A DNA stretch of 64,000 nucleotides from Agromyces sp. Soil535 (GCF_001428255.1 NZ_LMRW01000003.1:50101-114100); one strand, 5' to 3'. Counted from the first letter of the stretch, positions 41,934 through 51,778 are shown. Notes: generated by a model not told the origin, from the sequence alone. Made by a program: numbers and translations.

Positions 41934-42755
41934 ATGCGTTCTCTCGGGGCTTCACGGCCCGATCGTCGCCGGGCCACGGCGTTCGTGCTCGCCCTCGCGG
42001 CATGTGCCGCGGGCCTGTCGGGGTGCGTGTTCATTCCGCCGGTGCTCGACGCAGGCGCGCACGAAGACGCCCGCAGCGAGGTGGCCGACGTGGCTCGCAG
42101 CCTGTACGGCGCCGGCACCGCGACCACGATCGAGGACTACGCCCGGGATGCCGACGAGGCGCTGGCTCGCAACGCCTACGTGCACCTCATCGGCTACGAA
42201 GCGTACGCCAACTCGCGAGACGACGGCGCCATCGGTCGGCTGCAGTTCCGCGCGATCATGCCGCGCTCGGTCTACGACGACTATGTGGCCTGCTTCTGGT
42301 CGGAGTTCGACGGAATGGGCGTCGCCGCCTCCCCCATCAGCGTGGACGCCGCCGTCGCTCACGACTTCCCCTGCCCGCCCGACGCGCAGAACATCGAACC
42401 GCCAGTCGACACCAGTCCGGTGTTCGTGGTGCCCGAGGGCACCGAGGCTGTGGTGATCGACGTGCTCAGCGCCGCTCCAGCGGACGTGACGGCCAACGAC
42501 ATCGTCGCTGAGGTCACCGAGCGGATGCCGCAACCGACGGGCCCGTACCAAGTGGCGTACGTGCCCGCGGCGATCGTCGTCGACGGCGACATCGGCTTCG
42601 CGATCGGTCAGGGTGGCGACTGCCTGCTCGTGAAACGCACCGACGCCGGCGTCGAGGTCGTGCACGCCCCGTCGATCCTGCTGGAGCCCGGTGAGCTCGG
42701 CTGCCGGCCGGACACTGCGCTGCGTCCGCCGGAAGACCTGCAAGCGCCGCACTGA
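41934..42755 (+). CDS. Lipoprotein of unknown function
   Basis: 273 residues. The N-terminus MRSLGASRPDRRRATAFVLALAACAAGLSGCVFIPP is a basic stretch, hydrophobic core and lipobox with the cysteine near residue 31. The mature part (YEAYANSRDDGAIGRLQFRAIMPRSVYDDYVACFWSEFDGMG) is not recognised; it has four further cysteines that may form disulfides. AATACT lies 6 bp before the ATG with no ribosome site, so the transcript is probably leaderless. It is inserted between the orphan Clp tail and the intact Clp gene, on the opposite strand. Confidence 0.75.
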   Translation: MRSLGASRPDRRRATAFVLALAACAAGLSGCVFIPPVLDAGAHEDARSEVADVARSLYGAGTATTIEDYARDADEALARNAYVHLIGYEAYANSRDDGAIGRLQFRAIMPRSVYDDYVACFWSEFDGMGVAASPISVDAAVAHDFPCPPDAQNIEPPVDTSPVFVVPEGTEAVVIDVLSAAPADVTANDIVAEVTERMPQPTGPYQVAYVPAAIVVDGDIGFAIGQGGDCLLVKRTDAGVEVVHAPSILLEPGELGCRPDTALRPPEDLQAPH

Positions 42756-42830
42756 GGCCGAGCGCAGGTCGGCGCGGCATCAGGGCCTGAAGACGGCCCT
42801 GGCGCGCCTCCTCGACTCACCGAGCGGGGG

Positions 42831-45428
42831 TTACGCCGCCTGCGGCACCTCCACGATCGCGCGCGGCACCGGGGTGACGACGAACTCGCCGCCCGAGGCA
42901 TCCACCTTCACGCCCTCGCCGTCGCCGAGCGCACCGCTGACGAACAGGTCGCTGATGCGGTCGTCGATCTCGCGCTGGATCACGCGACGCAGCGGACGGG
43001 CACCGTACTCGGGCTCGTAACCGCGCTCCGCGAGGAGCGCCACCGCGGCATCCGTCACCTCGAACTCGACCTCACGAGCGGCGAGCCGCAACGCGGTGGC
43101 GCCGAGCATGAGCCGCACGATCTGCTCGAGCTGCGGCTGGTCGAGCTTCTGGAACAGCACGATCTCGTCGATGCGGTTCAGGAACTCGGGCCGCATGGCC
43201 TCGCGCACCTTGCCCATCACGCGGTTGCGGATGTCGTCCGAAGACGAGAACCCCGAGGCATCCGTGCCCGCGACGAACCCGAGCGCACCCGAGCGCGACG
43301 CGAGGAACTCCGAACCGAGGTTCGAGGTCATCACGATCACCGTGTTGCGGAAGTCGACCGTGCGACCCTGGCCGTCGGTCAGGCGTCCGTCGTCGAGCAC
43401 CTGCAGCAGCAGGTTGAACACGTCGGGGTGCGCCTTCTCGATCTCGTCGAACAGCACGATCGAGTACGGGTTGCGCCGCACGCGCTCGGTGAGCTGCCCG
43501 GCCTCGTCGTAACCGACATAGCCGGGAGGGGCGCCGACGAGCCGCGACACGGTGTGCCGCTCGCCGAACTCGCTCATGTCGAAGCGCACGATCGCCTGCT
43601 CGTCGTCGAAGAGCGACGACGCCAGCGCACGCGCCAGCTCGGTCTTGCCGACACCCGTCGGGCCGAGGAACAGGAACGACCCGACCGGACGCTTGGCGTC
43701 GCCCATGCCGGTGCGGTTGCGTCGCACGGCCTTCGCGACCGCGGTGACCGCGTCGTCCTGGCCGATGACGCGCGCGTGCAGCTCGCCCTCGAGGTCGCCG
43801 AGGCGCTCCCGCTCGCTCTCGGTGAGGCGGTTCACCGGAATCCCGGTGGCCCGCGAGATCACGGCGGCGATCTCGGCCTCGTCGATGGTCGTCGAAGGGG
43901 CGTCAGCGGATGCCGCGACGCGACCCTTCGCGGTCGCCTCGTCGAGCTTCGCCTGCACCTTCGAGATCTCGTCGCGGATGCGCGACGCCTCCTCGTAGTG
44001 CTCGGCCCCGACGGCGGCGTTCTTGTCCGCCTCGAGGTCAGCCAGCCGCGCGATGAGCGCGGAGACATCCGTCTTCACGCCGAGCCGCAGGCGCAGCCGC
44101 GCCCCGGCCTGGTCGATGAGGTCGATGGCCTTGTCGGGCAGCACCCGGTCGGTGAGGTACCTGGCCGAGAGCTCGACGGACGCCCGCAGCGCGGCATCCG
44201 TGTACTCGACGCCGTGGTGCTCCTCGTAGGCGGGGCGCAGGCCGTGCAGGATGAGCACGGCGTCCTCGATCGAGGGCTCGCCGACGCGCACCGGCTGGAA
44301 CCGGCGCTCGAGCGCGGGGTCCTTCTCGATGGTGCGGTACTCCTTGAGCGTGGTCGCACCCACGAGGTGCAGCTCGCCGCGCGCGAGACGCGGCTTCAGG
44401 ATGTTGCCCGCGTCGGTGCCACCGTCGCCCGAGCCGCCCGCACCGACCACGGTGTGGATCTCATCGATGAAGATGATGAGCTCGCCCTTGTGCGCGGCGA
44501 TCTCCTCCATGGTCTTGGTGAGGCGCTCCTCGAAGTCGCCGCGGTAGCGGGTGCCGGCGAGTATGCCGGGCAGGTCGAGCGAGATCACTCGCTTGCCGAG
44601 CAGGGCCTCGGGCACCGACTCCTCGACGATCGCGCGGGCGAGGCCCTCGACGATCGCCGTCTTGCCGACGCCGGCCTCACCGATCAGCACGGGGTTGTTC
44701 TTGGTGCGGCGGCTGAGGATCTCGATGGTCTGCTCGATCTCGTCGACGCGTCCGATCACCGGGTCGAGCTCGCCGTTCTCGGCGAGGGTGGTGAGGTCGG
44801 TGCCGAACTTGTCGAGCATCGGGGTCTCGCTCTGTGCGGGCTGAGGAGGCGCGCCAGCGCCGTCTCGAAGCCCCTCAGGGTCGACGGTCTCGCGCATGCC
44901 CTGCGTCAGCGCCTCAGCCGTAACCCCCGCGCGCGCCAGCACCTGGCCGGCTGGGGCATCCTGCCCTAGCACGAGCGCGAAGAAGAGGTGCTCGGGGTCG
45001 ATGTACGTCGAGCCCGCCGAGCGTGCGACCTGGTACGCGTGGAACAGCGCGCGGCTGGCGCTCGGCGTGATCGTGGCCGCGTTGGCCCGCTCCTGCTGGT
45101 TGAGCTCGTCGAAACCAGCGGATGCCGCGGGCAGGCGCGCCTCGGTCGCCGTGATGATGCGCTCTGGGGCGACGCCGATGCGCTCGACGGCCTGCTTCAC
45201 GCTGTCGTCCTCCGCGATCACGCGCAGGATGTGCAGGGCGTCGAGCTCGGTCTGGCCGCGCTCGAGCGCGAAGCGTCCTGCCTGCTGCAGGATGCCTTGC
45301 GTGCGGGCGGTCAGGAACCGGCTGAGGTCGATCGACCGAGCCTGACGCGCCTGCTCACCAGCGAGATACCGGGACAGGAACTCGTCGAACGAGCTCGCGC
45401 CGGCTTCGGGGTTGAAGTCTTCTGGCAC
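42831..45428 (-). CDS. clpC: ClpC-type AAA+ unfoldase (Clp ATP-binding subunit)
   Basis: 865 residues from GTG 45428. N-terminal Clp repeats (about 35-180) precede AAA1 with Walker A GEAGVGKT (250-257) and [13 protein letters not shown] short middle region has the UVR-like [25 protein letters not shown]2 has [14 protein letters not shown] and the [11 protein letters not shown]alker [10 protein letters not shown] supplies the LGF loop that docks on ClpP, so this is ClpC rather than ClpB. AGGAGG lies 4 bp before GTG; a TTG just upstream is poorer. A HAIR-like element (45444-45464) implies HspR control. Two broken copies of its tail are elsewhere. Confidence 0.9.
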   Translation of the reverse strand: MPEDFNPEAGASSFDEFLSRYLAGEQARQARSIDLSRFLTARTQGILQQAGRFALERGQTELDALHILRVIAEDDSVKQAVERIGVAPERIITATEARLPAASAGFDELNQQERANAATITPSASRALFHAYQVARSAGSTYIDPEHLFFALVLGQDAPAGQVLARAGVTAEALTQGMRETVDPEGLRDGAGAPPQPAQSETPMLDKFGTDLTTLAENGELDPVIGRVDEIEQTIEILSRRTKNNPVLIGEAGVGKTAIVEGLARAIVEESVPEALLGKRVISLDLPGILAGTRYRGDFEERLTKTMEEIAAHKGELIIFIDEIHTVVGAGGSGDGGTDAGNILKPRLARGELHLVGATTLKEYRTIEKDPALERRFQPVRVGEPSIEDAVLILHGLRPAYEEHHGVEYTDAALRASVELSARYLTDRVLPDKAIDLIDQAGARLRLRLGVKTDVSALIARLADLEADKNAAVGAEHYEEASRIRDEISKVQAKLDEATAKGRVAASADAPSTTIDEAEIAAVISRATGIPVNRLTESERERLGDLEGELHARVIGQDDAVTAVAKAVRRNRTGMGDAKRPVGSFLFLGPTGVGKTELARALASSLFDDEQAIVRFDMSEFGERHTVSRLVGAPPGYVGYDEAGQLTERVRRNPYSIVLFDEIEKAHPDVFNLLLQVLDDGRLTDGQGRTVDFRNTVIVMTSNLGSEFLASRSGALGFVAGTDASGFSSSDDIRNRVMGKVREAMRPEFLNRIDEIVLFQKLDQPQLEQIVRLMLGATALRLAAREVEFEVTDAAVALLAERGYEPEYGARPLRRVIQREIDDRISDLFVSGALGDGEGVKVDASGGEFVVTPVPRAIVEVPQAA

Positions 45429-45443
45429 CAATCCTCCTGGGAA

Positions 45444-45464
45444 CTTGAGTTGGGTACGCTCAAG
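45444..45464. promoter_or_regulatory. HAIR-type (HspR) heat-shock element
   Basis: CTTGAGT-N7-GCTCAAG, one mismatch from the HAIR consensus CTTGAGT-N7-ACTCAAG. It ends 16 bp upstream of the clpC start, a position suited to repression by HspR. Confidence 0.85.
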
Positions 45465-45596
45465 TTCAACGCGGAGGGGGCGCGGGTATTCCCGCGCGCT
45501 GCGAGAGCGATCGCAGAGCCGCTATCGCGCCCGCCCTTCCATTGGAGGTGCGATGGTGCAGTTGAGGGCGACGCTGTTTCACGCGAGTTAGCGACC

Positions 45597-45656
45597 ATGA
45601 CGGAGGTCGCTGGGATAGTGGATCAACTATCAGACTACGAGAAGGGGCGAGCATGA
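45597..45656 (+). CDS. Possible 19-codon leader peptide
   Basis: ATG 45597 opens a 19-codon frame (MTEVAGIVDQLSDYEKGRA) whose TGA overlaps the ATG of the next gene. The overlap suggests translational coupling, but a ribosome site is weak and no conservation can be tested here. Confidence 0.25.
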   Translation: MTEVAGIVDQLSDYEKGRA

Positions 45657-45841
45657 CGTACCTTGAGGCCGCGAAGCACGCGGACGATGCGGCGAGCCAC
45701 GCCGATTCAGCCGTCCGGCTGATGAACGAGCCACACCGCAACGACCCCCGGGACAGGGCCTTCGAGGAGTTCGGATTCGCTGTGTTTGCCCTCTCGAAAG
45801 CCATAGCTCAGCTCGCACGAGCTTCCCACCGGGCAAGCTGA
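45653..45841 (+). CDS. Small helical protein, unknown
   Basis: 62 residues with GAGAAGGGGCGAGC before ATG 45653. The sequence (YLEAAKHADDAASHADSAVRLMNEPHRNDPRDRAFEEFGFAVFALSKAIAQLARASH) is helical and repetitive in alanine. No family is recognised. It is the first gene of an accessory block that continues to about 51.4 kb, with lower GC than the surroundings. Confidence 0.5.
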   Translation: MTYLEAAKHADDAASHADSAVRLMNEPHRNDPRDRAFEEFGFAVFALSKAIAQLARASHRAS

Positions 45842-45851
45842 AATCCACCTA

Positions 45852-46631
45852 ATGTTGACGAGTCGGCGACTGGCGATTCCGCTGGATGCCCTTGGCGAGC
45901 AATTGGATCAGATCCAAAACACGCTTCCTAGCAGCCCTTCGGTCACCGACATTATCGGTGCCATTACCGGAGTAGTGACAGCCGTCGTCGCGATCGCCGC
46001 CCTCACCTACGCATCGATCCAGGTGCGAGAGGCGAAGGCAGCAAGAGACCAGGCTCGCCGTCTAGAAGTTGAGCGCGCTCAGCCGTATGTTGTGCTGTAC
46101 ACCGAGGCGAGTGCGGCAACGCCGTTCATTATCGATTTGGTGGTCAAGAACTTCGGCCAGACGGCTGCCCGAGATGTAGTCCTGCACCTCGAGCCGTTAC
46201 CGCAACGTTCCCCAAATCCCGACGGATCTAGCGGGATCGAGAACCTGATGCTGCCCGCTGAGATTCCAACACTCGCGCCGGGCCAGGAATGGCGGACGAT
46301 GTGGGATTCGACTGTCTGGCGGAGGGAGTCGGGCCTGCCAGACCTCCACAGTGGAATGGTGACGTTCACGGGGATAGAAGGAGAGTCCCTTCAGTCAGAA
46401 GTTGTTCTGGATTGGTCCCTCTACGCATCACGCCGTTGGGTGGAAGTTCGTGGCGTACATGATGCCGCCGTCGCGCTCCGTGAGATGAAGGCACTGATGA
46501 AGAAATGGACGGAAGCGACAGGCGGGCCGCTTTCAGTGCTAGTCCGCGACGGCGATGCATGGGACGCCAAGAAGCTCGCCCAATTCCGGGATTGGCAGGC
46601 GGCCACCGCGGACGAAGACAACGGCTCTTGA
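45852..46631 (+). CDS. Membrane-anchored protein of the accessory block
   Basis: 259 residues. A single hydrophobic segment (IIGAITGVVTAVVAIAALTYASI, about 34-56) and a short coiled linker (VREAKAARDQARRLEVERAQ) precede a beta-rich domain (YVVLYTEASAATPFIIDLVVKNFGQTAARDVVLHLEP). This anchored immunoglobulin-like layout occurs in many mobile-element-associated proteins without known function. Its stop overlaps the next gene by one base. Confidence 0.6.
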   Translation: MLTSRRLAIPLDALGEQLDQIQNTLPSSPSVTDIIGAITGVVTAVVAIAALTYASIQVREAKAARDQARRLEVERAQPYVVLYTEASAATPFIIDLVVKNFGQTAARDVVLHLEPLPQRSPNPDGSSGIENLMLPAEIPTLAPGQEWRTMWDSTVWRRESGLPDLHSGMVTFTGIEGESLQSEVVLDWSLYASRRWVEVRGVHDAAVALREMKALMKKWTEATGGPLSVLVRDGDAWDAKKLAQFRDWQAATADEDNGS

Positions 46632-47377
46632 TGGCGGGATTTGACTTCGAGTTCACATACTCCAACGTGCAGCAGCCAGTGGTCTTGGCATGCCTGCCAA
46701 CAGCACAAGTCCGCGCCAAACGACTCGGCATCCGCTGGCAGTGGAAACACACCGCGCTCCGGCATTGTCTGGTCGTGGTGGATGGGAACTCGCGTCGGAT
46801 CGATTTGTTGGGCTATCGGTTGGAGCGGGACCTGCCATTCATAGCTGAGGGTACAGACGCACCAGGGCTGCGTCGCGTGCGTCGGCAAGGTGTCGGACGG
46901 GGGTTGGCCGACCTCATGCTTCGGGGTCGCAACATGAGCGCGCCGCCACGGGTTCGCAAGCTCCACAGCATTACGGATACAACCCTCTACTTTCCGCCGT
47001 ATGAATATGAGTGCCCGTCCTTCAGCCAGCTCCACGCGCGACTTCTCATCACTGAGGAAGTTCTGGTGGCCTGGGCCTTCGAGGAGGTTGCCGCCGAGAC
47101 CCTTCTTGAGGAACTTCACACCGCGGTTGAACTCGTACTCGAGGAGCTCGTGAACCGGCGCTCCAAACGCCTCTCGTTCGCCCAGCTTGTGGGTGCGGCG
47201 ACCGACGCTGGTCACCTTCAGGACTCTGAACGAGATCTAGTGCTCGCACTGAAGGACCTGCGCAAGGAGGTACGCCACCGCGCGGCGAATGGGGCAAGAG
47301 ACTGGGCCGAGGAACACTGGGAGGACGTTGCCCTGTGTGTTGAGAAGCTTGTCGCACGGTTGAACCGCAATGCATGA
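46631..47377 (+). CDS. Protein with HEPN-like C-terminus, unknown
   Basis: 248 residues starting at ATG 46631, one base into the preceding stop codon. The C-terminal 90 residues are helical (LLEELHTAVELVLEELVNRRSKRLSFAQLVGAATDAGHL, then LVLALKDLRKEVRHRAAN). R211-KEVR-H216 matches the RX4H HEPN core seen in DUF4145-like domains, with K rather than N as second residue. The N-terminal 150 residues are not recognised. The gene is expressed with the upstream membrane protein gene. Confidence 0.5.
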   Translation: MAGFDFEFTYSNVQQPVVLACLPTAQVRAKRLGIRWQWKHTALRHCLVVVDGNSRRIDLLGYRLERDLPFIAEGTDAPGLRRVRRQGVGRGLADLMLRGRNMSAPPRVRKLHSITDTTLYFPPYEYECPSFSQLHARLLITEEVLVAWAFEEVAAETLLEELHTAVELVLEELVNRRSKRLSFAQLVGAATDAGHLQDSERDLVLALKDLRKEVRHRAANGARDWAEEHWEDVALCVEKLVARLNRNA

Positions 47378-48067
47378 CCTACGCGGGAAGAACGACCGCC
47401 TTCCTCCGCGCCCCGGTCATCCGCACCCACTCGGAGGCTGACCGTCGATTAGAACTGGCCGAGATCAAGTTGGCTCGTGCTTCTCCTCGGCTATGCGTGA
47501 CAGCGAACGGCATGGAAGTGCGCGCACGGTCACGCCTTGGAATCGGAAACGGCGGGCGCCTCAATCGATCGAGATCGAAGTGGGAACTACATTCCTGACC
47601 GGTTATCACTGGTGCGGCGGCGACCACGTGGAGCGTTGAAGTCAGGACTATGGCATTTTCGAACACTCTCAGTGAAACCTCCTCGCGCTCTGCAGCCAGG
47701 GGTCGACTCCGTCGACTGCGTGATCGAATAACCGGCAACACGTCACTGCGAACCAGGACTCGTCGCGGTGTCTGCGGGTAACGCGGCTACACCCGCATAG
47801 GAGCTTGAGGCACTTCCAATTCAGGGTAATCAATCCGCGTTGCACCCAATTGACCCGAGCGTAATGAGTTCCTGCGAGGAACCAGACGGCCTTCTTGTGG
47901 CGGGTAGAGGTCACACTTGCGAGGGCGACGCGGCCGCTCATCGCCGCGGCGTCGGGGCCGAGCAGTTGCCATCTATGACAGGCTGAGACTCGACCCGGGG
48001 CGCTGTCCGCCCAAGTGCTGCGAATCCGCGATGATGACGCGCTAAGAGCGACTCTGGAGCAACCCTG
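47378..48067. other. 690-bp gap, no supported gene
   Basis: Short frames on both strands lack ribosome sites and have poor codon preference. No tRNA, repeat or terminator was recognised. Confidence 0.6.
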
Positions 48068-49045
48068 ATGAGCGAACAGCCCGAAGAATCACCTGCCGAA
48101 ACCTTGGCACTCAACGTTCAGCTTGAGTACATGCCGCCCGAGGCGGTCGCATTGCTCGCGGATGAAGCTCTCTCGCCCCATCAGTTGTTGTCTGGCATCT
48201 CGGCACAGATCGCCGGCATCGCTCCATCGGCAAGGATCTGCTTCTCCGGAGATTTCGTTCAATCAGTTCAAGATCGGTTCGACGCACGGGACCTTAGCGT
48301 CGAGTACGGTGCAGTGCGCGGCGCAAACTTCGCTGTGGCCAAGACAATGCGATCTGCATCGGGGGGCGTCGACATTGTGGTAAACGCCGAGATGCTGTTC
48401 CTACCCGCCGACATCGATCAAGACGAGGCCCATAATCACGTAATCCTGCTACTGCACCTCGCCGCTCATGAAGCGGTTCACGCTCTGCATCACTCTCGTG
48501 GAGAAGACTCCGAAGCCACCTTCAACTCCATGATGATCACCTCCCCCAGCGACGCGTACTATGCCACGGAGGCCGGAACGGTGATCGAAGAGTATCGGGC
48601 TGAACTCGTGGCCGAGCAGATGCACGCGAACCCAGCATCCACTATTCTGTCGTTCCAGGATGACCTCGCGAGCCTGGCGGGCTCCATTGACGACGCTCGT
48701 GCATTGTCGACCACGGACGTCTCCCGCGCGGCGCGCCTCCACCTCGCGGCGGCAACCAACTACTGGAAGGCGCTATCGCTCGTCGCAGCGCGACTTCGCG
48801 CGGCGGGCACGGACATACCCCGCCCAATCCTCACTTCAGCCGGTTGGCAGAAATACGCTGCACCACTGTGGGAACGCTGGCAGGCGGCTTTAGGCGAGTT
48901 GCCCATCGGACTGGCCGCCGCCGACGCCGAACTCCTGCGGGAAGTCACCCGCGAGATGATGCCAATCCTTGAGCAATTCTTCGTTATGACTGGTGTTGCT
49001 CGGTCGTGGGACGCCGATGGCGGCGGATACATGTACTGGAGGTGA
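48068..49045 (+). CDS. Predicted zinc-dependent peptidase, unknown family
   Basis: 325 residues with GGAG before ATG. HLAAHEAVHALHH contains H134-E135-x-x-H138, the HExxH zinc-binding motif. E175 or E179 in VIEEYRAEL, 37-41 residues later, is a candidate third ligand, as in gluzincins. No signal peptide or membrane segment is present. The N-terminal and C-terminal regions are not recognised. It stands alone in the accessory block; possible roles include proteolysis of a regulator during a stress or defense response. Confidence 0.6.
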   Translation: MSEQPEESPAETLALNVQLEYMPPEAVALLADEALSPHQLLSGISAQIAGIAPSARICFSGDFVQSVQDRFDARDLSVEYGAVRGANFAVAKTMRSASGGVDIVVNAEMLFLPADIDQDEAHNHVILLLHLAAHEAVHALHHSRGEDSEATFNSMMITSPSDAYYATEAGTVIEEYRAELVAEQMHANPASTILSFQDDLASLAGSIDDARALSTTDVSRAARLHLAAATNYWKALSLVAARLRAAGTDIPRPILTSAGWQKYAAPLWERWQAALGELPIGLAAADAELLREVTREMMPILEQFFVMTGVARSWDADGGGYMYWR

Positions 49046-49339
49046 CCAACGACGACGCACGATAGTCGAGCGACCGGCACTGCCTCGGCAATCCGAACCA
49101 CCATGCAAATTCGTACGAATGCATGCTGAGCGCTCGCATACAGTCGTATGGTCCCCAGGTGACCCGCCACCCCCGCAGCGATCACCGGCGGCACCGCGTT
49201 CGTTGGACGCCACCTTGCCGGCAAGCCGTTGAGAACGTGCATCTTGCGCTCGTGCTAGCCGTCCAGGCTGGTCGGTAGCGCAGCTCAAGAGGGCGACCCC
49301 GGAGCGGCCAAGCAGGGTGGACTCCGGACCGGCTGCGCC

Positions 49340-49957
49340 TTACGCCTGCGGCGGAACCCCATCAGTTCGGTCTGCGCCCGCTGGAGGAGACATGACGAAG
49401 TCGTCGGCAGTAGGAGGTCGCTTGCCAGCGTCACGCAACTCCTGAGCGACGACATCCCTCACCTCGCGCACCCAGTCCTCGACGGCTGGCATCGAGAGGT
49501 TCCCGACGTGCAGGTTCTTCGAGACCGCTGCGATCACGCCGGGTGTGAAGTCCTCGCCGCCATTGGCTTGAACCGCCCGCTTGGTACCGGGGAACGGGTC
49601 CTCCCAGTGCTCCTCGAAGTTCCGCACCTCCCTGATCGAAGGCCCATCCGGCTGCTTCGGGTATTGGTCGGCGCCGAGGATCTTCACGCACTTCTCCACG
49701 TGCGCCGCCGAGTTCACGAACGATTCGACGTCCGCGTTCATCGCCCACTGCTTGCCGAAGGTGAGACGCTTGGGCGAATGTTCCACAGTCTCGGCCCATT
49801 CCGGTGGACTACCCAGCCTGATCCACTCGAGATACAACGAGTGGTCGGCTGCCGAGGTCAAGAACTCCTCGTATGTGCGCCCCAGCCGATCCGCGCTGAG
49901 TAGCGCGACCTCGCACCACACGTACAGCCGTTCTCGAATCGCCTGCTTGTCCGCCAT
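49340..49957 (-). CDS. HEPN-like protein, unknown
   Basis: 205 residues. The N-terminal half is helical (AIRERLYVWCEVALLSADRLGRTYEEFLTSAADHS). R112-NFEE-H117 in IREVRNFEEHWED fits the RX4H signature of HEPN ribonuclease and nucleotide-binding domains with the usual N after R. A surface role in RNA cleavage is therefore possible. It is not paired with a nucleotidyltransferase, which would be the usual antitoxin. Confidence 0.5.
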   Translation of the reverse strand: MADKQAIRERLYVWCEVALLSADRLGRTYEEFLTSAADHSLYLEWIRLGSPPEWAETVEHSPKRLTFGKQWAMNADVESFVNSAAHVEKCVKILGADQYPKQPDGPSIREVRNFEEHWEDPFPGTKRAVQANGGEDFTPGVIAAVSKNLHVGNLSMPAVEDWVREVRDVVAQELRDAGKRPPTADDFVMSPPAGADRTDGVPPQA

Positions 49958-50042
49958 GAGAGTACGTTATCCATCCGCCCGCGGTGAGTTGAATGCGATG
50001 ACATCGTGCTCACGCCTGCTACCGTCCGACGCGGAGGTCCCT

Positions 50043-51368
50043 GTGCTGAACAATCGCGAGATCGCGACTCTCATTCTCATCGGAGCAGGCATAGTCCTGG
50101 TACTCGCGATTCCGACAGTCCGGCGGGCCGTGCTGGGCGCCGGGGCCGACGTCATGCGTACTGCGTCCTCACCAAAGGTTCTCGCTGTCTTTGGTCTGTT
50201 CCTTGCGTGGTGCACCGCATCGATCGTCATCGCATGGCGCATCGGTCTCTGGAATGTCGATCTCCTGAAGGACTCAGTCCTCATCGTGCTGACGGTTGGT
50301 TTCCCTGTCCTGCTTACGGTGGTGAAAGCGAAGTCCGGCGGAGCAATTCTGCGCAAGATCATTGGCGAGACGGTGGCGTTGTCGACTCTGCTTGCCTTCT
50401 ATCTCAACCTCGAACCGTTCAGCCTCCTCGTCGAAGTGATACTGCAACTTGCGCTTTTCGTGCTCATTGTCATGATCGCTTGGGCCGGACTCGATCCCGG
50501 CCGAACGAAGCTTGCTGGACGTCTTGGCCTGCTGCTGATCTTCATTGTTTGTGCTATCGGTGTGTGGACCACGGTTCGCCTCGTTGTCACCGCCAATGAG
50601 CGCGACTGGAGCACGACTTGGATGGAGCTCGCGCTCTCGATCTGGCTGCCCCTGTCGATGTTCGGCTACTTCTACGGCGTCGCCTTCTTCGCGTATGTCG
50701 AGACGGCGAATTTGCGCATGCGACGGATCTTTCAGCCGCCCGCACGCAAGCGAGTCATGGTCGCCGTTGTGCTCGGCCTTCACTTGCGTGTGCGATGGGC
50801 TGCCGCGTTCACCGGCCCCTTCCAGAACAGGGTGAGCCGCTCGCCTACCTTTCGGGAGGCGTTAGCTGCCATGCGTGCGTTCCGGCAGGAAGTGCTTGAC
50901 CGCGAGGCTCGCGAACAAGAGCGGCAGGCGCGATTGACGGTCATGGCCGGGGAGCCCGGCACGGACGGCGACGGAGCACAACTCGACCGACGCGAGTTCG
51001 AAGGCACGAAGCGGGCTCTCCGGTACATGATCCACACGGCTCAGGAGATGAGATACGAGCGTCTCGGCAACCGCTACTGGGATGACCTCACCGAGAAGGT
51101 AATCCAGCCCGCCTTCCGATATGGGTTGCCGGACTCCCACGGCATCCTCGTCGAGGTGACCGCCGATCACCAGAAATGGCGCGCGTGGCGCCGCCTCCCG
51201 AGCGGCTGGGTTCTCGGCGTCGGAGGAAGGGACGGGTCGCGCCGCGAGTTCCTGTACTCCGGCGCGGAACCTCCAACGACCTGGCCGGGCGCCCCCGATT
51301 GGGCCGATACCGCAGTCCCTCTGCAACTGCCGGCCGATTGGGAGCAGGACGACTCGCCCGTGAAATAG
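50043..51368 (+). CDS. Polytopic membrane protein with C-terminal soluble domain
   Basis: 441 residues from GTG 50043, preceded by GGAGG. Six hydrophobic segments lie between residues 8 and 220 (ATLILIGAGIVLVLAI, AVFGLFLAWCTASIVIAW, VLIVLTVGFPVLLTVV, and three more). A cytoplasmic tail follows with a charged helix (EALAAMRAFRQEVLDREAREQERQARL) and YMIHTAQEMRYERLGNRYWDDL. No family is recognised. It ends the accessory block. Confidence 0.65.
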   Translation: MLNNREIATLILIGAGIVLVLAIPTVRRAVLGAGADVMRTASSPKVLAVFGLFLAWCTASIVIAWRIGLWNVDLLKDSVLIVLTVGFPVLLTVVKAKSGGAILRKIIGETVALSTLLAFYLNLEPFSLLVEVILQLALFVLIVMIAWAGLDPGRTKLAGRLGLLLIFIVCAIGVWTTVRLVVTANERDWSTTWMELALSIWLPLSMFGYFYGVAFFAYVETANLRMRRIFQPPARKRVMVAVVLGLHLRVRWAAAFTGPFQNRVSRSPTFREALAAMRAFRQEVLDREAREQERQARLTVMAGEPGTDGDGAQLDRREFEGTKRALRYMIHTAQEMRYERLGNRYWDDLTEKVIQPAFRYGLPDSHGILVEVTADHQKWRAWRRLPSGWVLGVGGRDGSRREFLYSGAEPPTTWPGAPDWADTAVPLQLPADWEQDDSPVK

Positions 51369-51515
51369 AGCGTGAGCCGCTGAGCCGCCCGGAAAGCCGC
51401 TGTTTGTGGCGACGTCGGTGGAGCCATCCGAGCGGACATATGGCGATTGCGGCGACGTGCGGCTGTCTGGGTGCCCGCGGTACGCGGACCCATGTTCGGC
51501 TGTCAGACAGGCGCC

Positions 51516-51672
51516 ATGCTTGCCGGGGCGTGACGGATGCCGTGCCGCCCGCGGCATCCGTGCCCGACAACCTGCTCCCCCCGCCGCATGTTCACGGCCG
51601 AGCAGATCCGCAGCACCCTGCCCGAACCCGGCGGGTTCGGATGGCGCGACGTGCGCGTCAGCAGACACGCCT
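51516..51672 (+). repeat. Vestigial coding module A (MFTAEQIR...)
   Basis: A stem-loop (ACGGATGCCG, loop, GCGGCATCCGT) precedes the reading MFTAEQIRSTLPEPGGFGWRDVRVS. About 150 bp match 63558-63722, and 40 bp match 54137-54176. The frame stops 6 codons later. Confidence 0.6.
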
Positions 51673-51719
51673 GACACGCTCAGGTCGACGCGGATTCAGG
51701 TCTACCCCGGAGCAGGCGA

Positions 51720-51741
51720 ACGATATATCGTTATATATCGT
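51720..51741. promoter_or_regulatory. PadR-type operator
   Basis: ACGATATA (51720-51727) and TATATCGT (51734-51741) are inverted, and CGATATATCG (51721-51730) is itself palindromic. This AT-rich site stands in GC-rich DNA 38 bp before the PadR gene and is probably its promoter core. Confidence 0.7.
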
Positions 51742-51778
51742 CGAGACCCGGGCGAGCGCCCGGTTCAGGGAGGACATC

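Noticed and set aside
47669..47941. 90-codon minus-strand frame in the accessory gap
   Set aside because: No ribosome site, unusual composition, and no family; kept as gap.
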